A stretch of 64,000 nucleotides of DNA from Luteimonas sp. MC1825 (lineage in GTDB: Bacteria > Pseudomonadota > Gammaproteobacteria > Xanthomonadales > Xanthomonadaceae): NCBI RefSeq assembly GCF_014764385.1, contig NZ_CP061714.1:744001-808000 (forward strand). Direction: 5' to 3'. Numbering within the stretch: the stretch's first letter is position 1; the number at the start of each line of letters is the position of its first letter. The notes below the pieces were generated by a model that did not search any database, was not told where the DNA came from, and worked only from the letters and a program-made list of their open reading frames with translations. Below, one piece after another: positions 9,285-18,072 of this stretch. The position numbers and the translations under genes were made by a program.

Positions 9285-10244
9285 ATGAAGCACGTCGGGG
9301 CAATCTTGGGTCTTGCCTGCCTGTTGGCGGCGGCGCCTGCCGTGGCCGGCACGATCTACCGCTGCGACGTTGGCGACGGCGTGCAGAGCTACGTCAGCAA
9401 GCGCATCCAGGGCGCCACCTGCACGGTGGCCACCACCTACAGTGGCAGCCGCCCCAGTCGTCCCTCATCTCCCAGCAAGCCCTCGCAGGTGGCCGCGGCC
9501 GTCGGTGGCGCCAGCGCCTCCAACGTGGTCGAAGGCTCGCCGGTCTCGCTGCATTCCAATGCGCCGGCGACCTTCATGGGTGGCGCGGGCGCGGGCAGTG
9601 CCAACGCGGCACCCGCGCCGGTCATGGTCAGTGCGCCTTCCGCACCGGCCTCCGGCAGCAGCCAGCGGCGCCTGGTGCAGGGCGAGGTGTACTCGTACGT
9701 GCAGGACGGCGTGCGCCATTACACCAGCCGCAGGCCCAAGGGCAGCACCGGGGCGACCGCGCTGCGCACGATCCGCTACAGCTTCTTCGAGACCTGCTAC
9801 GCCTGCGGTTCGCCGGGCGTCAATTTCGGCACGCTGCGCCTCAACACGCAGGCCTTCGATGCGGAAATCAAGGCCGCGGCGAGCGAGTTCGGGGTCGAGG
9901 TCGCCATCATCCGCGCGATCATGCACGCCGAATCCGCCTTCAACCCCAATGCCCTGTCGCGCGTCGGCGCGCAGGGGCTCATGCAGTTGATGCCGGCCAC
10001 GGCGCAGCGCTTCGGCGTGGTCAATGCGTTCGACCCGCAGCAGAACATCCGCGGCGGCGTGCAGTACCTCTCGTGGCTGCTGAAGCGCTTCAAGGGCGAC
10101 CTGACCCTGGCGGCCGCCGGCTACAACGCCGGCGAGGGCGCCGTGGACCGCCACAAGGGCGTGCCGCCGTACAACGAGACGCGCCGCTACGTGGAGCGCG
10201 TCGCCGTGCTCGCCGACCGTTATCGGGGCCAGTCGGCCAACTGA
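9285..10244 (+). CDS. lytic transglycosylase, DUF4124-like N-terminus plus SLT domain
   Basis: Periplasmic murein lytic transglycosylase that cleaves the MurNAc-GlcNAc bond with 1,6-anhydro product formation. 319 residues: signal peptide (1-21), a DUF4124-like segment ([16 protein letters not shown]), a low-complexity Ser/Pro/Ala linker (residues about 50-125), then the SLT domain. The catalytic Glu is visible at residue 216 (MHAESAFNP), followed by [13 protein letters not shown] and [20 protein letters not shown] ribosome site precedes the ATG. Such proteins are common in Xanthomonadaceae. Its terminator is not obvious; petA follows after about 140 bases. Confidence 0.93.
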   Translation: MKHVGAILGLACLLAAAPAVAGTIYRCDVGDGVQSYVSKRIQGATCTVATTYSGSRPSRPSSPSKPSQVAAAVGGASASNVVEGSPVSLHSNAPATFMGGAGAGSANAAPAPVMVSAPSAPASGSSQRRLVQGEVYSYVQDGVRHYTSRRPKGSTGATALRTIRYSFFETCYACGSPGVNFGTLRLNTQAFDAEIKAAASEFGVEVAIIRAIMHAESAFNPNALSRVGAQGLMQLMPATAQRFGVVNAFDPQQNIRGGVQYLSWLLKRFKGDLTLAAAGYNAGEGAVDRHKGVPPYNETRRYVERVAVLADRYRGQSAN

Positions 10245-10386
10245 TTCCGGGTTTCGCCGTCGCCGGCGTTGTCCCCTGAATCGGCGTTCCGCTACACTTC
10301 ACTGTCTTTGTGGCCGGCGTTCCCTCGTGGAGCGTCGTGCAGTGGCAGCCAATTGATCAGCGACCAGACGGTTTTCGGAGTGGCGG

Positions 10387-11022
10387 ATGGGCAATGAAGG
10401 GGTTCTGGATCCTGTCGAAGGGGGCTCGGTCGATCACGGCCGGCGCCGCTTCCTGACAGCCACCACCGCAGTGGTCGGCGCCGTGGGCGCGGGCGTGGCC
10501 GCGGTTCCGTTCATCAAGTCGTGGCTTCCCAGCGCGCGGGCCAAGCTCGCCGGCGCGCCGGTGACCGCCGACATCAGCGCGCTGGCCGAGGGCCAGCGCC
10601 TGATGCTGGAATGGCGCGGGCAGCCGATCTGGATCGTCAAGCGCTCGCAGGCCATCCTCGCCGCGCTGCCGACCCTTGACGACCAGCTGCGCGATCCGCA
10701 GTCGGAGAACGTGGAGCAGCAGCCGGAGTACATCCGCGCGATCAGCCCGGAGCTCCGCTCGTTCAAGCCCGAGATCTCGGTGCTCGTGGGCCTGTGCACG
10801 CACCTGGGCTGCTCGCCCGAGATGGTCGCCGAGATCCGTCCGGCCCCGTTCGACGCCGAGTGGAAGGGGGGCTACTTCTGCCCCTGCCACAAGTCGAAGT
10901 TCGACATGGCCGGCCGCGTCTACCAGGGTGTCCCGGCCCCGACCAACCTCGTGGTGCCGCCGCACCATTTCGTCGACGACAACACCATTGTCATCGGCGT
11001 CGACCCGCAGGGGGCCGCGTAA
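10387..11022 (+). CDS. petA: ubiquinol-cytochrome c reductase Rieske iron-sulfur subunit
   Basis: Rieske 2Fe-2S subunit of the cytochrome bc1 complex, anchored in the inner membrane with its cluster domain in the periplasm. 211 residues. A twin-arginine type leader (GRRRFLTATT) and a single anchoring helix (AVVGAVGAGVAAVPFI) are followed by box I CTHLGC (Cys137, His139, Cys142) and box II CPCHKS (Cys165, Cys167, His168). All four cluster ligands and the disulfide pair are present. First gene of petABC; petB begins 3 bases after its stop. Confidence 0.97.
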   Translation: MGNEGVLDPVEGGSVDHGRRRFLTATTAVVGAVGAGVAAVPFIKSWLPSARAKLAGAPVTADISALAEGQRLMLEWRGQPIWIVKRSQAILAALPTLDDQLRDPQSENVEQQPEYIRAISPELRSFKPEISVLVGLCTHLGCSPEMVAEIRPAPFDAEWKGGYFCPCHKSKFDMAGRVYQGVPAPTNLVVPPHHFVDDNTIVIGVDPQGAA

Positions 11023-11025
11023 GCC

Positions 11026-12285
11026 ATGGCCAACGTGATCACGCGCACCGCCAGCAACGTGGCGGACTGGGTCAACGAGCGTGCGCCCGGCATGATGCCG
11101 ATGTACCGCAAGCACATGACCGAGTACTACGCGCCGAAGAACTTCAACTTCTGGTACTACATGGGCTCGCTGGCCATGCTGGTGCTGGTCAACCAGATCG
11201 TCACCGGCATCTTCCTGACGATGCACTACAAGCCGTCCGCGGCCGAGGCGTTCAGCTCGGTCGAGTACATCATGCGCGACGTGGAGTGGGGCTGGCTGAT
11301 CCGCTACATGCACTCCACGGGTGCCTCGCTGTTCTTCATCGTCGTCTACCTGCACATGTTCCGCGGGCTGATGTACGGCAGCTACCAGAAGCCGCGCGAG
11401 CTGGTCTGGATCCTCGGCATGCTGATCTACCTGGTGCTGATGGCCGAGGCCTTCCTGGGTTACGTGCTGCCCTGGGGCCAGATGTCGTTCTGGGGCGCCA
11501 AGGTGATCATCTCGCTGTTCGGTGCGGTGCCGGTCATCGGCACCGGCCTGACCGAGTGGATCATGGGCGACTACCTGCCGTCCGACGCCACGCTCAACCG
11601 GTTCTTCGCCCTGCACGTGATCGCGCTGCCGCTGGTGCTGCTGCTGCTGGTCGTACTGCACCTGGGTGCGCTGCACGAGGTCGGGTCCAACAACCCCGAC
11701 GGCGTCGACATCAAGAAGGGACCCAAGGGCAACCGCTGGGATCCGAACAAGCCGGCCGACGGCATCCCGTTCCACCCGTACTACACGGTGAAGGACCTGG
11801 TGGGCGTGGGCTTCTTCCTGATGATCGCGGCGTTCATCATCTTCTTTGCGCCGGCCTTCGGGGGCTGGTTCCTCGAGCATGACAACTTCACCGAGGCCAA
11901 CCGGCTGGTGACGCCCGCGCACATCAAGCCGGTCTGGTACTACACGCCGTACTACGCGATGTTGCGCGTGGTGCCGCACAAGCTGTCCGGCGTGCTGGTG
12001 ATGTTCGGCGCGATTGCCATCCTGTTCCTGGTGCCGTGGCTCGACCGCTGCAAGGTCAAGTCGTACCGCTACCGCGGGCTGATGTCGAAGGTCCTGCTCG
12101 GCCTGTTCGCGATCAGCTTCATCTGGCTCGGCAAGATCGGCGCCGGCCCCGGCACCGACCCGGTCGAAACCATCGTCGGCCGCGTGCTGACCTTCTTCTA
12201 CTTCGCTTTCTTCATCACCATGCCGCTGTGGACCAGGATCGACAGCACCAGGCCGGTACCGGAACGGGTGACGACGCATGACTAA
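11026..12285 (+). CDS. petB: cytochrome b subunit of the bc1 complex
   Basis: Di-haem integral membrane subunit that oxidises ubiquinol at Qo and reduces quinone at Qi. 419 residues, with about eight membrane helices. The paired haem histidines lie in IRYMHSTGASLFFIVVYLHMFRG and in ALHVIALPLVLLLLVVLHLGALHEVG. The Qo-site stretch near VPVIGTGLTEWIMGDY and the downstream PFHPYYTVKDLVG are family hallmarks. Overlaps petC by 8 bases, so translation is coupled. Confidence 0.97.
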   Translation: MANVITRTASNVADWVNERAPGMMPMYRKHMTEYYAPKNFNFWYYMGSLAMLVLVNQIVTGIFLTMHYKPSAAEAFSSVEYIMRDVEWGWLIRYMHSTGASLFFIVVYLHMFRGLMYGSYQKPRELVWILGMLIYLVLMAEAFLGYVLPWGQMSFWGAKVIISLFGAVPVIGTGLTEWIMGDYLPSDATLNRFFALHVIALPLVLLLLVVLHLGALHEVGSNNPDGVDIKKGPKGNRWDPNKPADGIPFHPYYTVKDLVGVGFFLMIAAFIIFFAPAFGGWFLEHDNFTEANRLVTPAHIKPVWYYTPYYAMLRVVPHKLSGVLVMFGAIAILFLVPWLDRCKVKSYRYRGLMSKVLLGLFAISFIWLGKIGAGPGTDPVETIVGRVLTFFYFAFFITMPLWTRIDSTRPVPERVTTHD

Positions 12286-13033
12286 TCCGATTGCCACCCT
12301 GCTCGCGCGCGCCAGCGTGTTCGCGGCCGCGATGCTGCTGTCGTTCTCCGCGCTGGCCGCCACCGCGGGCCCCCTGCAGCAGGCAGGTACCGATCTGGGC
12401 GACCAGGGCTCGCTGCAGCGCGGCGCCAAGCTGTACATGAACTACTGCTCGGCCTGCCACTCGCTGAAGTACCTGCGCTACTCGCGCATCGCCGACGACC
12501 TCGGGCTGACCGAAGAAGAGGTGATGGCCAACCTCAACTTCACCGGCGCCAAGTTCGGCGAACCGATCCTCACCGCCATGCCGGCCGAAGGTGCCGCGGG
12601 CTGGTTCGGCATCGTGCCGCCGGACCTCAGCGTGACGTCGCGCGTGCGCGGCGGCGACTGGATCTACAGCTACCTCAAGTCGTTCTACATCGACGAATCG
12701 CGTCCGCTGGGCTGGAACAACACCGTGTTCCCGAATGCGTCCATGCCCAACGTGCTGTGGGAGATGCAGGGCATCCAGCGCCCGATCCACGGCGATCGCG
12801 ACGCGGCCACCGGCGAGCCCACGATTGCCGGCCTGGAAGTCTCCACCCCGGGCAGCCAGGACGGCGTGGCGTTCGACCAGACGGTGCGCGACATCACCGC
12901 TTTCCTCGAGTACGCCGGCGAGCCTGCCGCCCTCAAGCGCCAGAGCATCGGCGTGTGGGTGTTGCTGTTCCTCGCCCTGCTCACGTTCCTCGCCTGGTTG
13001 CTGAAGAAGGAATACTGGCGGGACGTGCACTGA
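12278..13033 (+). CDS. petC: cytochrome c1 subunit of the bc1 complex
   Basis: Periplasm-facing c-type cytochrome that passes electrons from the Rieske protein to soluble cytochrome c. 251 residues: signal peptide (1-28), covalent haem site CSACH at residues 57-61 followed by SLKYLRYSR, a central loop domain (residues about 85-200), and one C-terminal membrane anchor (GVWVLLFLALLTFLAWLLKKEYW). The distal Met ligand is probably in the NASMPNVLWEM stretch. Last gene of petABC. Confidence 0.96.
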   Translation: MTNPIATLLARASVFAAAMLLSFSALAATAGPLQQAGTDLGDQGSLQRGAKLYMNYCSACHSLKYLRYSRIADDLGLTEEEVMANLNFTGAKFGEPILTAMPAEGAAGWFGIVPPDLSVTSRVRGGDWIYSYLKSFYIDESRPLGWNNTVFPNASMPNVLWEMQGIQRPIHGDRDAATGEPTIAGLEVSTPGSQDGVAFDQTVRDITAFLEYAGEPAALKRQSIGVWVLLFLALLTFLAWLLKKEYWRDVH

Positions 13034-13052
13034 CGGGAAGGAAACCGGGCGA

Positions 13053-13073
13053 CCGCCTGCGAGGGGCAGGCGG
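13053..13073 (+). terminator. GC-rich hairpin between petC and sspA
   Basis: CCGCCTGC and GCAGGCGG form a perfect 8-bp stem with a GAGGG loop 20 bases after petC. It is followed by CGTCGTT, not a clean T-run. It could partly terminate petABC, or protect the 3' end while letting some transcription into sspAB. Confidence 0.4.
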
Positions 13074-13115
13074 CGTCGTTGCGGCTGGCGGAATCCGGTC
13101 GCGGGAGAAGGTCCG

Positions 13116-13754
13116 ATGATGGCTGCGAGTCCGCGCATGCGTAATGCCCTGACGCTGTTTTCCTCCGCCGACGACGTCCTCTGCCACCGTGTCCGGCTGG
13201 TCATGGCGGCCAAGGGCGTGGCCTACGACCTGATCATGGTCGACCCGCAGAATCCTCCCGAGGACCTGCTGGACCTCAACCCCTACCACTCGGTGCCGAC
13301 CCTGGTCGAGCGCGACCTCGTGCTGTATGCCTCGAGCGTGGTCACCGAGTACCTCGACGAACGCTACCCGCATCCGCCGCTGATGCCGGTCGATCCGCTG
13401 TCGCGCGCCCGCTTGCGCCTGGCGATGCTGCGCATCGAGCACGACTGGGTCCCGCAGGTGCAGGCCATCCAGGTGGGGAGCAAGGCGCAGGCCGATGCCG
13501 CCCGCAAGCGCCTCAAGGAGCTGGTCACCGCGTCGGTGCCGCTGTTCCAGGCCAGCAAGTTCTTCCTCAATCCGGAGATGAGCCTCGCCGACTGCGCGAT
13601 GGCGCCGATCATCTGGCGGCTGCAGGCACTGGACATCCCGCTGCCCAGGGACGGCAAGGCGATCGAGGATTACGGCAACCGCATCTTCCGCAACCCGGGA
13701 TTCGCGCGCAGCCTGACGCCGCAGGAACGCCTCCTGCGCGACCTGCCGGCCTGA
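13116..13754 (+). CDS. sspA: stringent starvation protein A (glutathione S-transferase fold)
   Basis: RNA-polymerase-associated protein of the GST fold that acts in stress and stationary-phase gene control. 212 residues. The N-terminal thioredoxin-like half (LTLFSSADDVLCHRVRLVMAAKGV, and HSVPTLVERDLVLYASSVVTEYLDE with the cis-Pro) and the helical C-terminal half (SLADCAMAPIIWRL) match SspA. The ATG at 13116 has a GAGAAGG ribosome site; a second in-frame ATG follows immediately. petABC-sspAB order is common in gammaproteobacteria. Confidence 0.93.
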   Translation: MMAASPRMRNALTLFSSADDVLCHRVRLVMAAKGVAYDLIMVDPQNPPEDLLDLNPYHSVPTLVERDLVLYASSVVTEYLDERYPHPPLMPVDPLSRARLRLAMLRIEHDWVPQVQAIQVGSKAQADAARKRLKELVTASVPLFQASKFFLNPEMSLADCAMAPIIWRLQALDIPLPRDGKAIEDYGNRIFRNPGFARSLTPQERLLRDLPA

Positions 13755-13782
13755 GTCCTGCGCCGCGCGGTAAACTGCGTGC

Positions 13783-14262
13783 ATGAGCAACGACGCACCC
13801 GTGATGACCAGCCACCGCCCGTACCTGCTGCGGGCGCTCTACGAGTGGATCGCCGACAACGGCATGACGCCGCACCTGCTGGTCGATGCCACGCAGCCCG
13901 GCGTGCGGGTACCCGCGCATACGGTCAAGGAAGGCCGGGTGGTGCTGAACGTCGCTGATCGCGCCGTGTCGCGCCTGGAGATGGACAACGACGCCGTGCG
14001 TTTCACCGCGCGCTTCGGCGGCGTAAGCCAGCCGGTACTGGTGCCGATCGCGGCGATCCTGGCGATCTATGCGCGCGAGACCGGTCAGGGCATGGCGCTG
14101 CCCGAGGATGTCGCGGGCACGCCGCCGCCTGACGACGCGGACGCCAGCGGCCTCGGGGCGAGCGACCAGGGCGATGCGACCGATGAGGATCCGGATGGCC
14201 GTCCGCCGTCCGATGGCGGCACGCCACCGCCCCGGCGCGGCCATCTGCGCGTGGTGAAGTAG
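13783..14262 (+). CDS. sspB: ClpXP protease specificity-enhancing factor SspB
   Basis: Cytosolic adaptor that delivers ssrA-tagged proteins to ClpXP. 159 residues. The compact N-terminal dimer domain (residues 5-110) has the family start SHRPYLLRALYEWIADNG and the stretch VPIAAILAIYARETGQGM. A long acidic, Pro/Asp-rich linker follows (DDADASGLG region). The last residues (RRGHLRVVK) are the conserved ClpX-binding tail. It begins 28 bases after sspA, as expected for sspAB. Confidence 0.95.
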   Translation: MSNDAPVMTSHRPYLLRALYEWIADNGMTPHLLVDATQPGVRVPAHTVKEGRVVLNVADRAVSRLEMDNDAVRFTARFGGVSQPVLVPIAAILAIYARETGQGMALPEDVAGTPPPDDADASGLGASDQGDATDEDPDGRPPSDGGTPPPRRGHLRVVK

Positions 14263-14295
14263 CCGCCGATCGAGGCGACCGCTCCGGCCGCCGGA

Positions 14296-14628
14296 TCAGT
14301 CGAGCTGCTGCAGCGATTCCACCACGGCCCGGCTGGGCCCGGTGAACGCGACCAGGCGGTCCCCGTGGAACACCATCAGGCCGCGGTTGCGGTCGCTGCC
14401 TGCGTGCGAATACTCGAAGCGGAACGTGCGCTCCAGGCCCAGCCGCCCGTCATCGCGCCTGCGCAGCCGCAGGCCGATGGCATGCACGGTCTGGTCGAGC
14501 AGTTGCACGCCTGCGGCGTGGCAGGCATTGCGGCCGACGTCGATGGCGCGTTCGCTGGCGGCGCGGCCGGCGTTCCACCACGCATAGGCGAACGCGCCGG
14601 CTATCATGAGCAGGATCAGGCTGGGCAT
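14296..14628 (-). CDS. DUF3301 domain-containing membrane protein
   Basis: 110 residues. The first 17 form a hydrophobic membrane anchor (MPSLILLMIAGAFAYAWW). A conserved cytosolic part follows, with NACHAAGVQLLDQTV, LERTFRFEYS and GLMVFHGDRLVAF, matching what I know of DUF3301 from Xanthomonadaceae and relatives. No enzymatic residues stand out and the function is unknown. ATG 14628 is chosen because the anchor starts there. It converges with sspB and diverges from the FHA gene. Confidence 0.75.
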   Translation of the reverse strand: MPSLILLMIAGAFAYAWWNAGRAASERAIDVGRNACHAAGVQLLDQTVHAIGLRLRRRDDGRLGLERTFRFEYSHAGSDRNRGLMVFHGDRLVAFTGPSRAVVESLQQLD

Positions 14629-14732
14629 ACGTTCGCAATCTGGGGCAAGCCCTTGCTTTGAGCAAGCCTTTGCGTGGGCTTCACGCACGACGTCGCAGTT
14701 TGCCCCCCATGAATTCCATCCGCCGAGCAGAC

Positions 14733-15209
14733 ATGTCCCCCACCTCTTTGGCGATCGCACCCGGCGATGGCGATTCCACACTGGCCACCGTGGTGCGCCC
14801 CGCGCTGCCGCGATTCGTGCTGCGCGGGGTCGGCGGCGCGGGATTCGGCCGCACCTTCGCGCTGGTCGGGCCGACCGTGCTCGGGCGGGCGCCCGATTGC
14901 GGCATCCACCTCGACCATCCCGGTGTCTCGCGCCAGCACGTGCGCCTGACGCCGACCAGCGAGGGGCTGCTGGTCGAGGACCTCGGCTCCACCAATGGCT
15001 GGCTGCTCAACGAGTCGGTGCAGCAGCGCGCCTGGGCGCACCATGGCGACGAGCTCGGGTTCGACGTGCTGCGCTTTCGCGTGGTCGCCCCCGGGGTTGC
15101 CCCGGCACAGCCGGCCACGCCACCGAAGGCGCGCAAGGCAACGCCCGTCTGGCGCTGGGTCGCGGTCGTCGCGGTGCTGGGTGGCGTGGCGCTGCTGCTG
15201 CTGCGCTAG
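14733..15209 (+). CDS. FHA-domain protein with C-terminal membrane anchor
   Basis: Cytosolic phosphothreonine-binding FHA domain tethered to the inner membrane by its tail. 158 residues. The FHA core is complete: GRAPDCGIHL, then VSRQHVRL and LGSTNGWLLN, carrying the expected Gly-Arg, Ser-x-x-His and Asn positions. A Lys/Ala-rich linker leads to a hydrophobic end (VWRWVAVVAVLGGVALLLLR) that finishes the protein. Start at 14733 (GAGCAG ahead); an ATG at 14709 would add eight residues. It converges with nadC (4-base overlap). No kinase or type VI secretion gene is nearby, so its partner is unknown. Confidence 0.8.
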   Translation: MSPTSLAIAPGDGDSTLATVVRPALPRFVLRGVGGAGFGRTFALVGPTVLGRAPDCGIHLDHPGVSRQHVRLTPTSEGLLVEDLGSTNGWLLNESVQQRAWAHHGDELGFDVLRFRVVAPGVAPAQPATPPKARKATPVWRWVAVVAVLGGVALLLLR

Positions 15210-16066
15210 GCTGGAGGCGGCCCGAGCTTCAGCGACAGGTCGACCGCGCGGACATGCTTGGTCAGGCCGCCGATCGAGATGCAGTCCACGCCGTCCTCGG
15301 CGATCGCGCGCACGGCGACCAGGTCCACGCCGCCCGACACCTCCAGCGGGATCCGTCCCGCGGTGATCCGCACCGCTTCGCGACGCGTCGCGGCGTCGAA
15401 ATCGTCGATCAGGATGCGGTCGCAGCCCGCCGCCAGGGCATCGGCCAGTTCGGCCAGCGTCTCGACCTCCACGATCAACGGCAGCGTCGGCTGGCTGGCG
15501 CGCGCGGCGGCGATGGCGGCGGCGATCGAACCGGCGGCGCGCACATGGTTCTCCTTCAGCATCACCGCGTCGTACAGGCCCATGCGGTGGTTGCCGCCGC
15601 CGCCCACGCGTACCGCGTACTTCTGCGCAAGGCGCAGGCCCGGCAGCGTCTTGCGCGTGTCGAGGATGCGCGCGCCCGTGCCGCGCACTGCGGCGACGTG
15701 CGCGGCGACCGTGGTCGCGGTGCCACCCAGGGTCTGCAGGAAGTTCAGCGAGCTGCGCTCGGCGCTGACCAGGGCGCGGGTGCGCCCGGCGAGCGTGGCG
15801 AGCACCGCGCCGGCGCGGGCGCGATCGCCTTCGGCCACGCGCCAGTCGATCACCACGTCCGGATCGAGCGCGCGGTGGCAGGCGTCGAACCACGGTCGGC
15901 CGCAGACCACGGCGTCTTCCTTGCACAGCAGGTAGGCGACTTCGGGTGCGTCGGGCAGCAGCGCCGCAGTGACGTCGCCGGTGCCGATGTCTTCGGCCAG
16001 CGCGCGTGCGACGTCGGCGGCGACCATGTCGGCCGGCGGCGGATCGAAGCCCGCGGCGGTGCTCAT
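15206..16066 (-). CDS. nadC: nicotinate-nucleotide pyrophosphorylase (quinolinate PRTase)
   Basis: Joins quinolinate and PRPP to give nicotinate mononucleotide in NAD synthesis. 286 residues. Conserved blocks: EDIGTGDVTAALLP, LNFLQTLGGTAT, the substrate motif ILDTRKTLPGLRLAQKYAVRVGGG with GGNHRMGLYDAVMLKENH, and the barrel end EVSGGV...ISIGGLT. Start ATG 16066 overlaps the Trm112-like gene stop by 4 bases, so the two are coupled. nadA and nadB are not in the window. Confidence 0.96.
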   Translation of the reverse strand: MSTAAGFDPPPADMVAADVARALAEDIGTGDVTAALLPDAPEVAYLLCKEDAVVCGRPWFDACHRALDPDVVIDWRVAEGDRARAGAVLATLAGRTRALVSAERSSLNFLQTLGGTATTVAAHVAAVRGTGARILDTRKTLPGLRLAQKYAVRVGGGGNHRMGLYDAVMLKENHVRAAGSIAAAIAAARASQPTLPLIVEVETLAELADALAAGCDRILIDDFDAATRREAVRITAGRIPLEVSGGVDLVAVRAIAEDGVDCISIGGLTKHVRAVDLSLKLGPPPA

Positions 16067-16332
16067 GCCTTCGGGAAATCCGCGGCCTGGGCGGTGGCGA
16101 TGGCCTCCTCGACCAGCAGCACCGGAATGCCGTCATCGATGCGGTAGACCGTGCGGCGGTCGCGCGTGACCAGGGCTTCGCGCAGCGGCTCGGCCTGCGG
16201 CGACTGGTCGCCGCGCAGCAGCGTGCCGGCGGCGATGGCGCGGTTCAGGGCATCCAGGCCCGCGGGCTCCAGCAGCGCCAGCGACTGGCGCGTGGCGGGG
16301 CAGACCAGGATGTCGAGCAGCTTGCGATCCAT
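16063..16332 (-). CDS. Trm112/YcaR-like small protein
   Basis: 89 residues. N-terminal MDRKLLDILVCP and C-terminal YRIDDGIPVLLVEEA are the defining ends of the Trm112/YcaR family, whose members stabilise methyltransferases or act near lipid A genes. The middle (residues 17-60) is longer than in YcaR and only one of the usual zinc cysteines remains (CPAT where CPxC is normal). The ATG at 16332 is used; upstream codons do not resemble the family. Translationally coupled to nadC. Confidence 0.8.
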   Translation of the reverse strand: MDRKLLDILVCPATRQSLALLEPAGLDALNRAIAAGTLLRGDQSPQAEPLREALVTRDRRTVYRIDDGIPVLLVEEAIATAQAADFPKA

Positions 16333-16388
16333 GGCGATACGTCTCGGCGTTGGCCCGCTAGAATACGTCTTTGCCACGGGGGACGGCC

Positions 16389-16895
16389 ATGACCGCCATC
16401 CACACCTCGCCCGTCGTGGGCATCGTGATGGGTTCGCGTTCCGACTGGGACACGATGCAGCATGCCGCGCAGCGGCTCGAGGCGCTGGGCATCGCCCACG
16501 AGGTACGCGTGGTCTCCGCGCACCGCACGCCGGACGTGCTGTTCGAATACGCCGCCACGGCGCGTGAGCGCGGCCTGAAGGCGATCATCGCCGGGGCCGG
16601 CGGTGCCGCGCACCTGCCCGGCATGCTGGCGGCCAAGACGCCGGTGCCCGTTCTGGGCGTGCCGGTGCAGTCGAAGGCACTCAACGGCATGGATTCGCTG
16701 CTTTCCATCGTGCAGATGCCAGCCGGCATTCCGGTGGCGACGTTCGCCATCGGCAACGCGGGCGCGGCCAACGCCGCGCTGTTCGCGGCGGCGATGCTGG
16801 CCGCCGCCGGCGACGCCAGGGTCGCGGATGCGCTGGACGCGTTCCGCCAGCGACAGACCGATGACGTCGCGTCCAGCGACGACCCGCGGCAATGA
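16389..16895 (+). CDS. purE: N5-carboxyaminoimidazole ribonucleotide mutase
   Basis: Class I PurE, converts N5-CAIR to CAIR in purine synthesis. 168 residues. Signature blocks are intact: [17 protein letters not shown] near the start, [24 protein letters not shown], and [12 protein letters not shown] 16389. It diverges from the Trm112-like gene and is followed by purK after 34 bases. Confidence 0.96.
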   Translation: MTAIHTSPVVGIVMGSRSDWDTMQHAAQRLEALGIAHEVRVVSAHRTPDVLFEYAATARERGLKAIIAGAGGAAHLPGMLAAKTPVPVLGVPVQSKALNGMDSLLSIVQMPAGIPVATFAIGNAGAANAALFAAAMLAAAGDARVADALDAFRQRQTDDVASSDDPRQ

Positions 16896-16929
16896 GCGCG
16901 CCACGCCACCCCGCCGCGCGGCCGGCGGC

Positions 16930-18072
16930 ATGACCACCGTCGGCATCCTCGGCGGCGGGCAGCTGGCGCGGATGATGGCGCTGGCCGGCGCACCGCTCGG
17001 CCTGCGCTTCTCGGTGATGGACACCAGCGCCGACGCCTGCGCGGGCCAGTTCGCACCATTGGTGGTCGGCGACTACCGCGACCAGGCCGCGCTGGCGGAA
17101 TTCGCCGCGCGCATCGACGTAGCCACTTTCGATTTCGAGAACATCCCGGCGGTCTCGGCGCAATGGCTGAGCGAGCGCGTGCCGATGTTCCCCAACCCAC
17201 GCGCGCTCGGCACCAGCCAGGACCGCCTGGCCGAGAAGACCCTGTTCCGCGCGCTGGATATTCCGGTGCCTGACTTCGTTGCCATCGCCACGCGCGACGA
17301 ACTCGATGCCGCCATCGCCACCGTCGGCGCGCCCTGCATCCTCAAGACCCGGCGCCTTGGCTACGACGGCAAGGGCCAGTTCCGGCTGCGCGCGGCCGGC
17401 GACGCCGACGCCGCCTGGAACGCGCTCGGGGCGCAGGCCACCACTGTGGGGCTGATCCTCGAGGCCTTCGTGCCCTTCGACCGCGAGCTCAGCGTGGTCG
17501 CCGTGCGCGGCCGCGACGGCGGCTTCGACACCTGGCCACTCACCGAGAACTGGCACGTCGACGGCGTCCTGTCGGCAAGCCTGGCGCCGGCCTCGGTGAC
17601 ACCCGCGGTCGAGGCCACGGCGGTCGCGCATGCCCGCGCGCTGGCGGAGGCACTCGACTACGTGGGCGTGTTCGCGCTGGAACTGTTCTGCCGCGACGGC
17701 GTGCTGCTGGCCAATGAGCTGGCGCCGCGCGTGCACAACTCGGGCCACTGGACCATCGAAGGTGCCGAGACCTCGCAGTTCGCCAACCACCTGCGCGCCG
17801 TGCTCGGCCTGCCGCTGGGGGCGACCCGCGCATTGGGCCACGCCTGCATGCTCAACTGGATCGGTGAGATGCCGCCGCTGCATGCCGTGCTCGCGGAAGC
17901 CGGTGGCCACTGGCACGACTACGGCAAGCAGGCACGCCCGGGGCGAAAGGTGGGGCACGCGACGCTGCGTGCCGATGACACCGCGGAACTGGTCGAAGCA
18001 CTCGCACGCATCGGCGCGGCGCTGGGGCGGGAGGCGCAGGTGGCGCCGGTGATCGCGCGCCTGGCTACTTGA
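16930..18072 (+). CDS. purK: N5-carboxyaminoimidazole ribonucleotide synthase
   Basis: ATP-grasp enzyme that makes N5-CAIR from AIR, bicarbonate and ATP, the substrate for PurE. 380 residues. The N-terminal dinucleotide-like start (VGILGGGQLARMM), ATP-grasp core (ILKTRRLGYDGKGQF, FVPFDRELSVV) and metal/ATP end motif (ELAPRVHNSGHWT) are all present. The ATG at 16930 is chosen because the glycine motif starts four residues in. Its 3' end overlaps the SOD gene tail-to-tail by 8 bases. Confidence 0.96.
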   Translation: MTTVGILGGGQLARMMALAGAPLGLRFSVMDTSADACAGQFAPLVVGDYRDQAALAEFAARIDVATFDFENIPAVSAQWLSERVPMFPNPRALGTSQDRLAEKTLFRALDIPVPDFVAIATRDELDAAIATVGAPCILKTRRLGYDGKGQFRLRAAGDADAAWNALGAQATTVGLILEAFVPFDRELSVVAVRGRDGGFDTWPLTENWHVDGVLSASLAPASVTPAVEATAVAHARALAEALDYVGVFALELFCRDGVLLANELAPRVHNSGHWTIEGAETSQFANHLRAVLGLPLGATRALGHACMLNWIGEMPPLHAVLAEAGGHWHDYGKQARPGRKVGHATLRADDTAELVEALARIGAALGREAQVAPVIARLAT

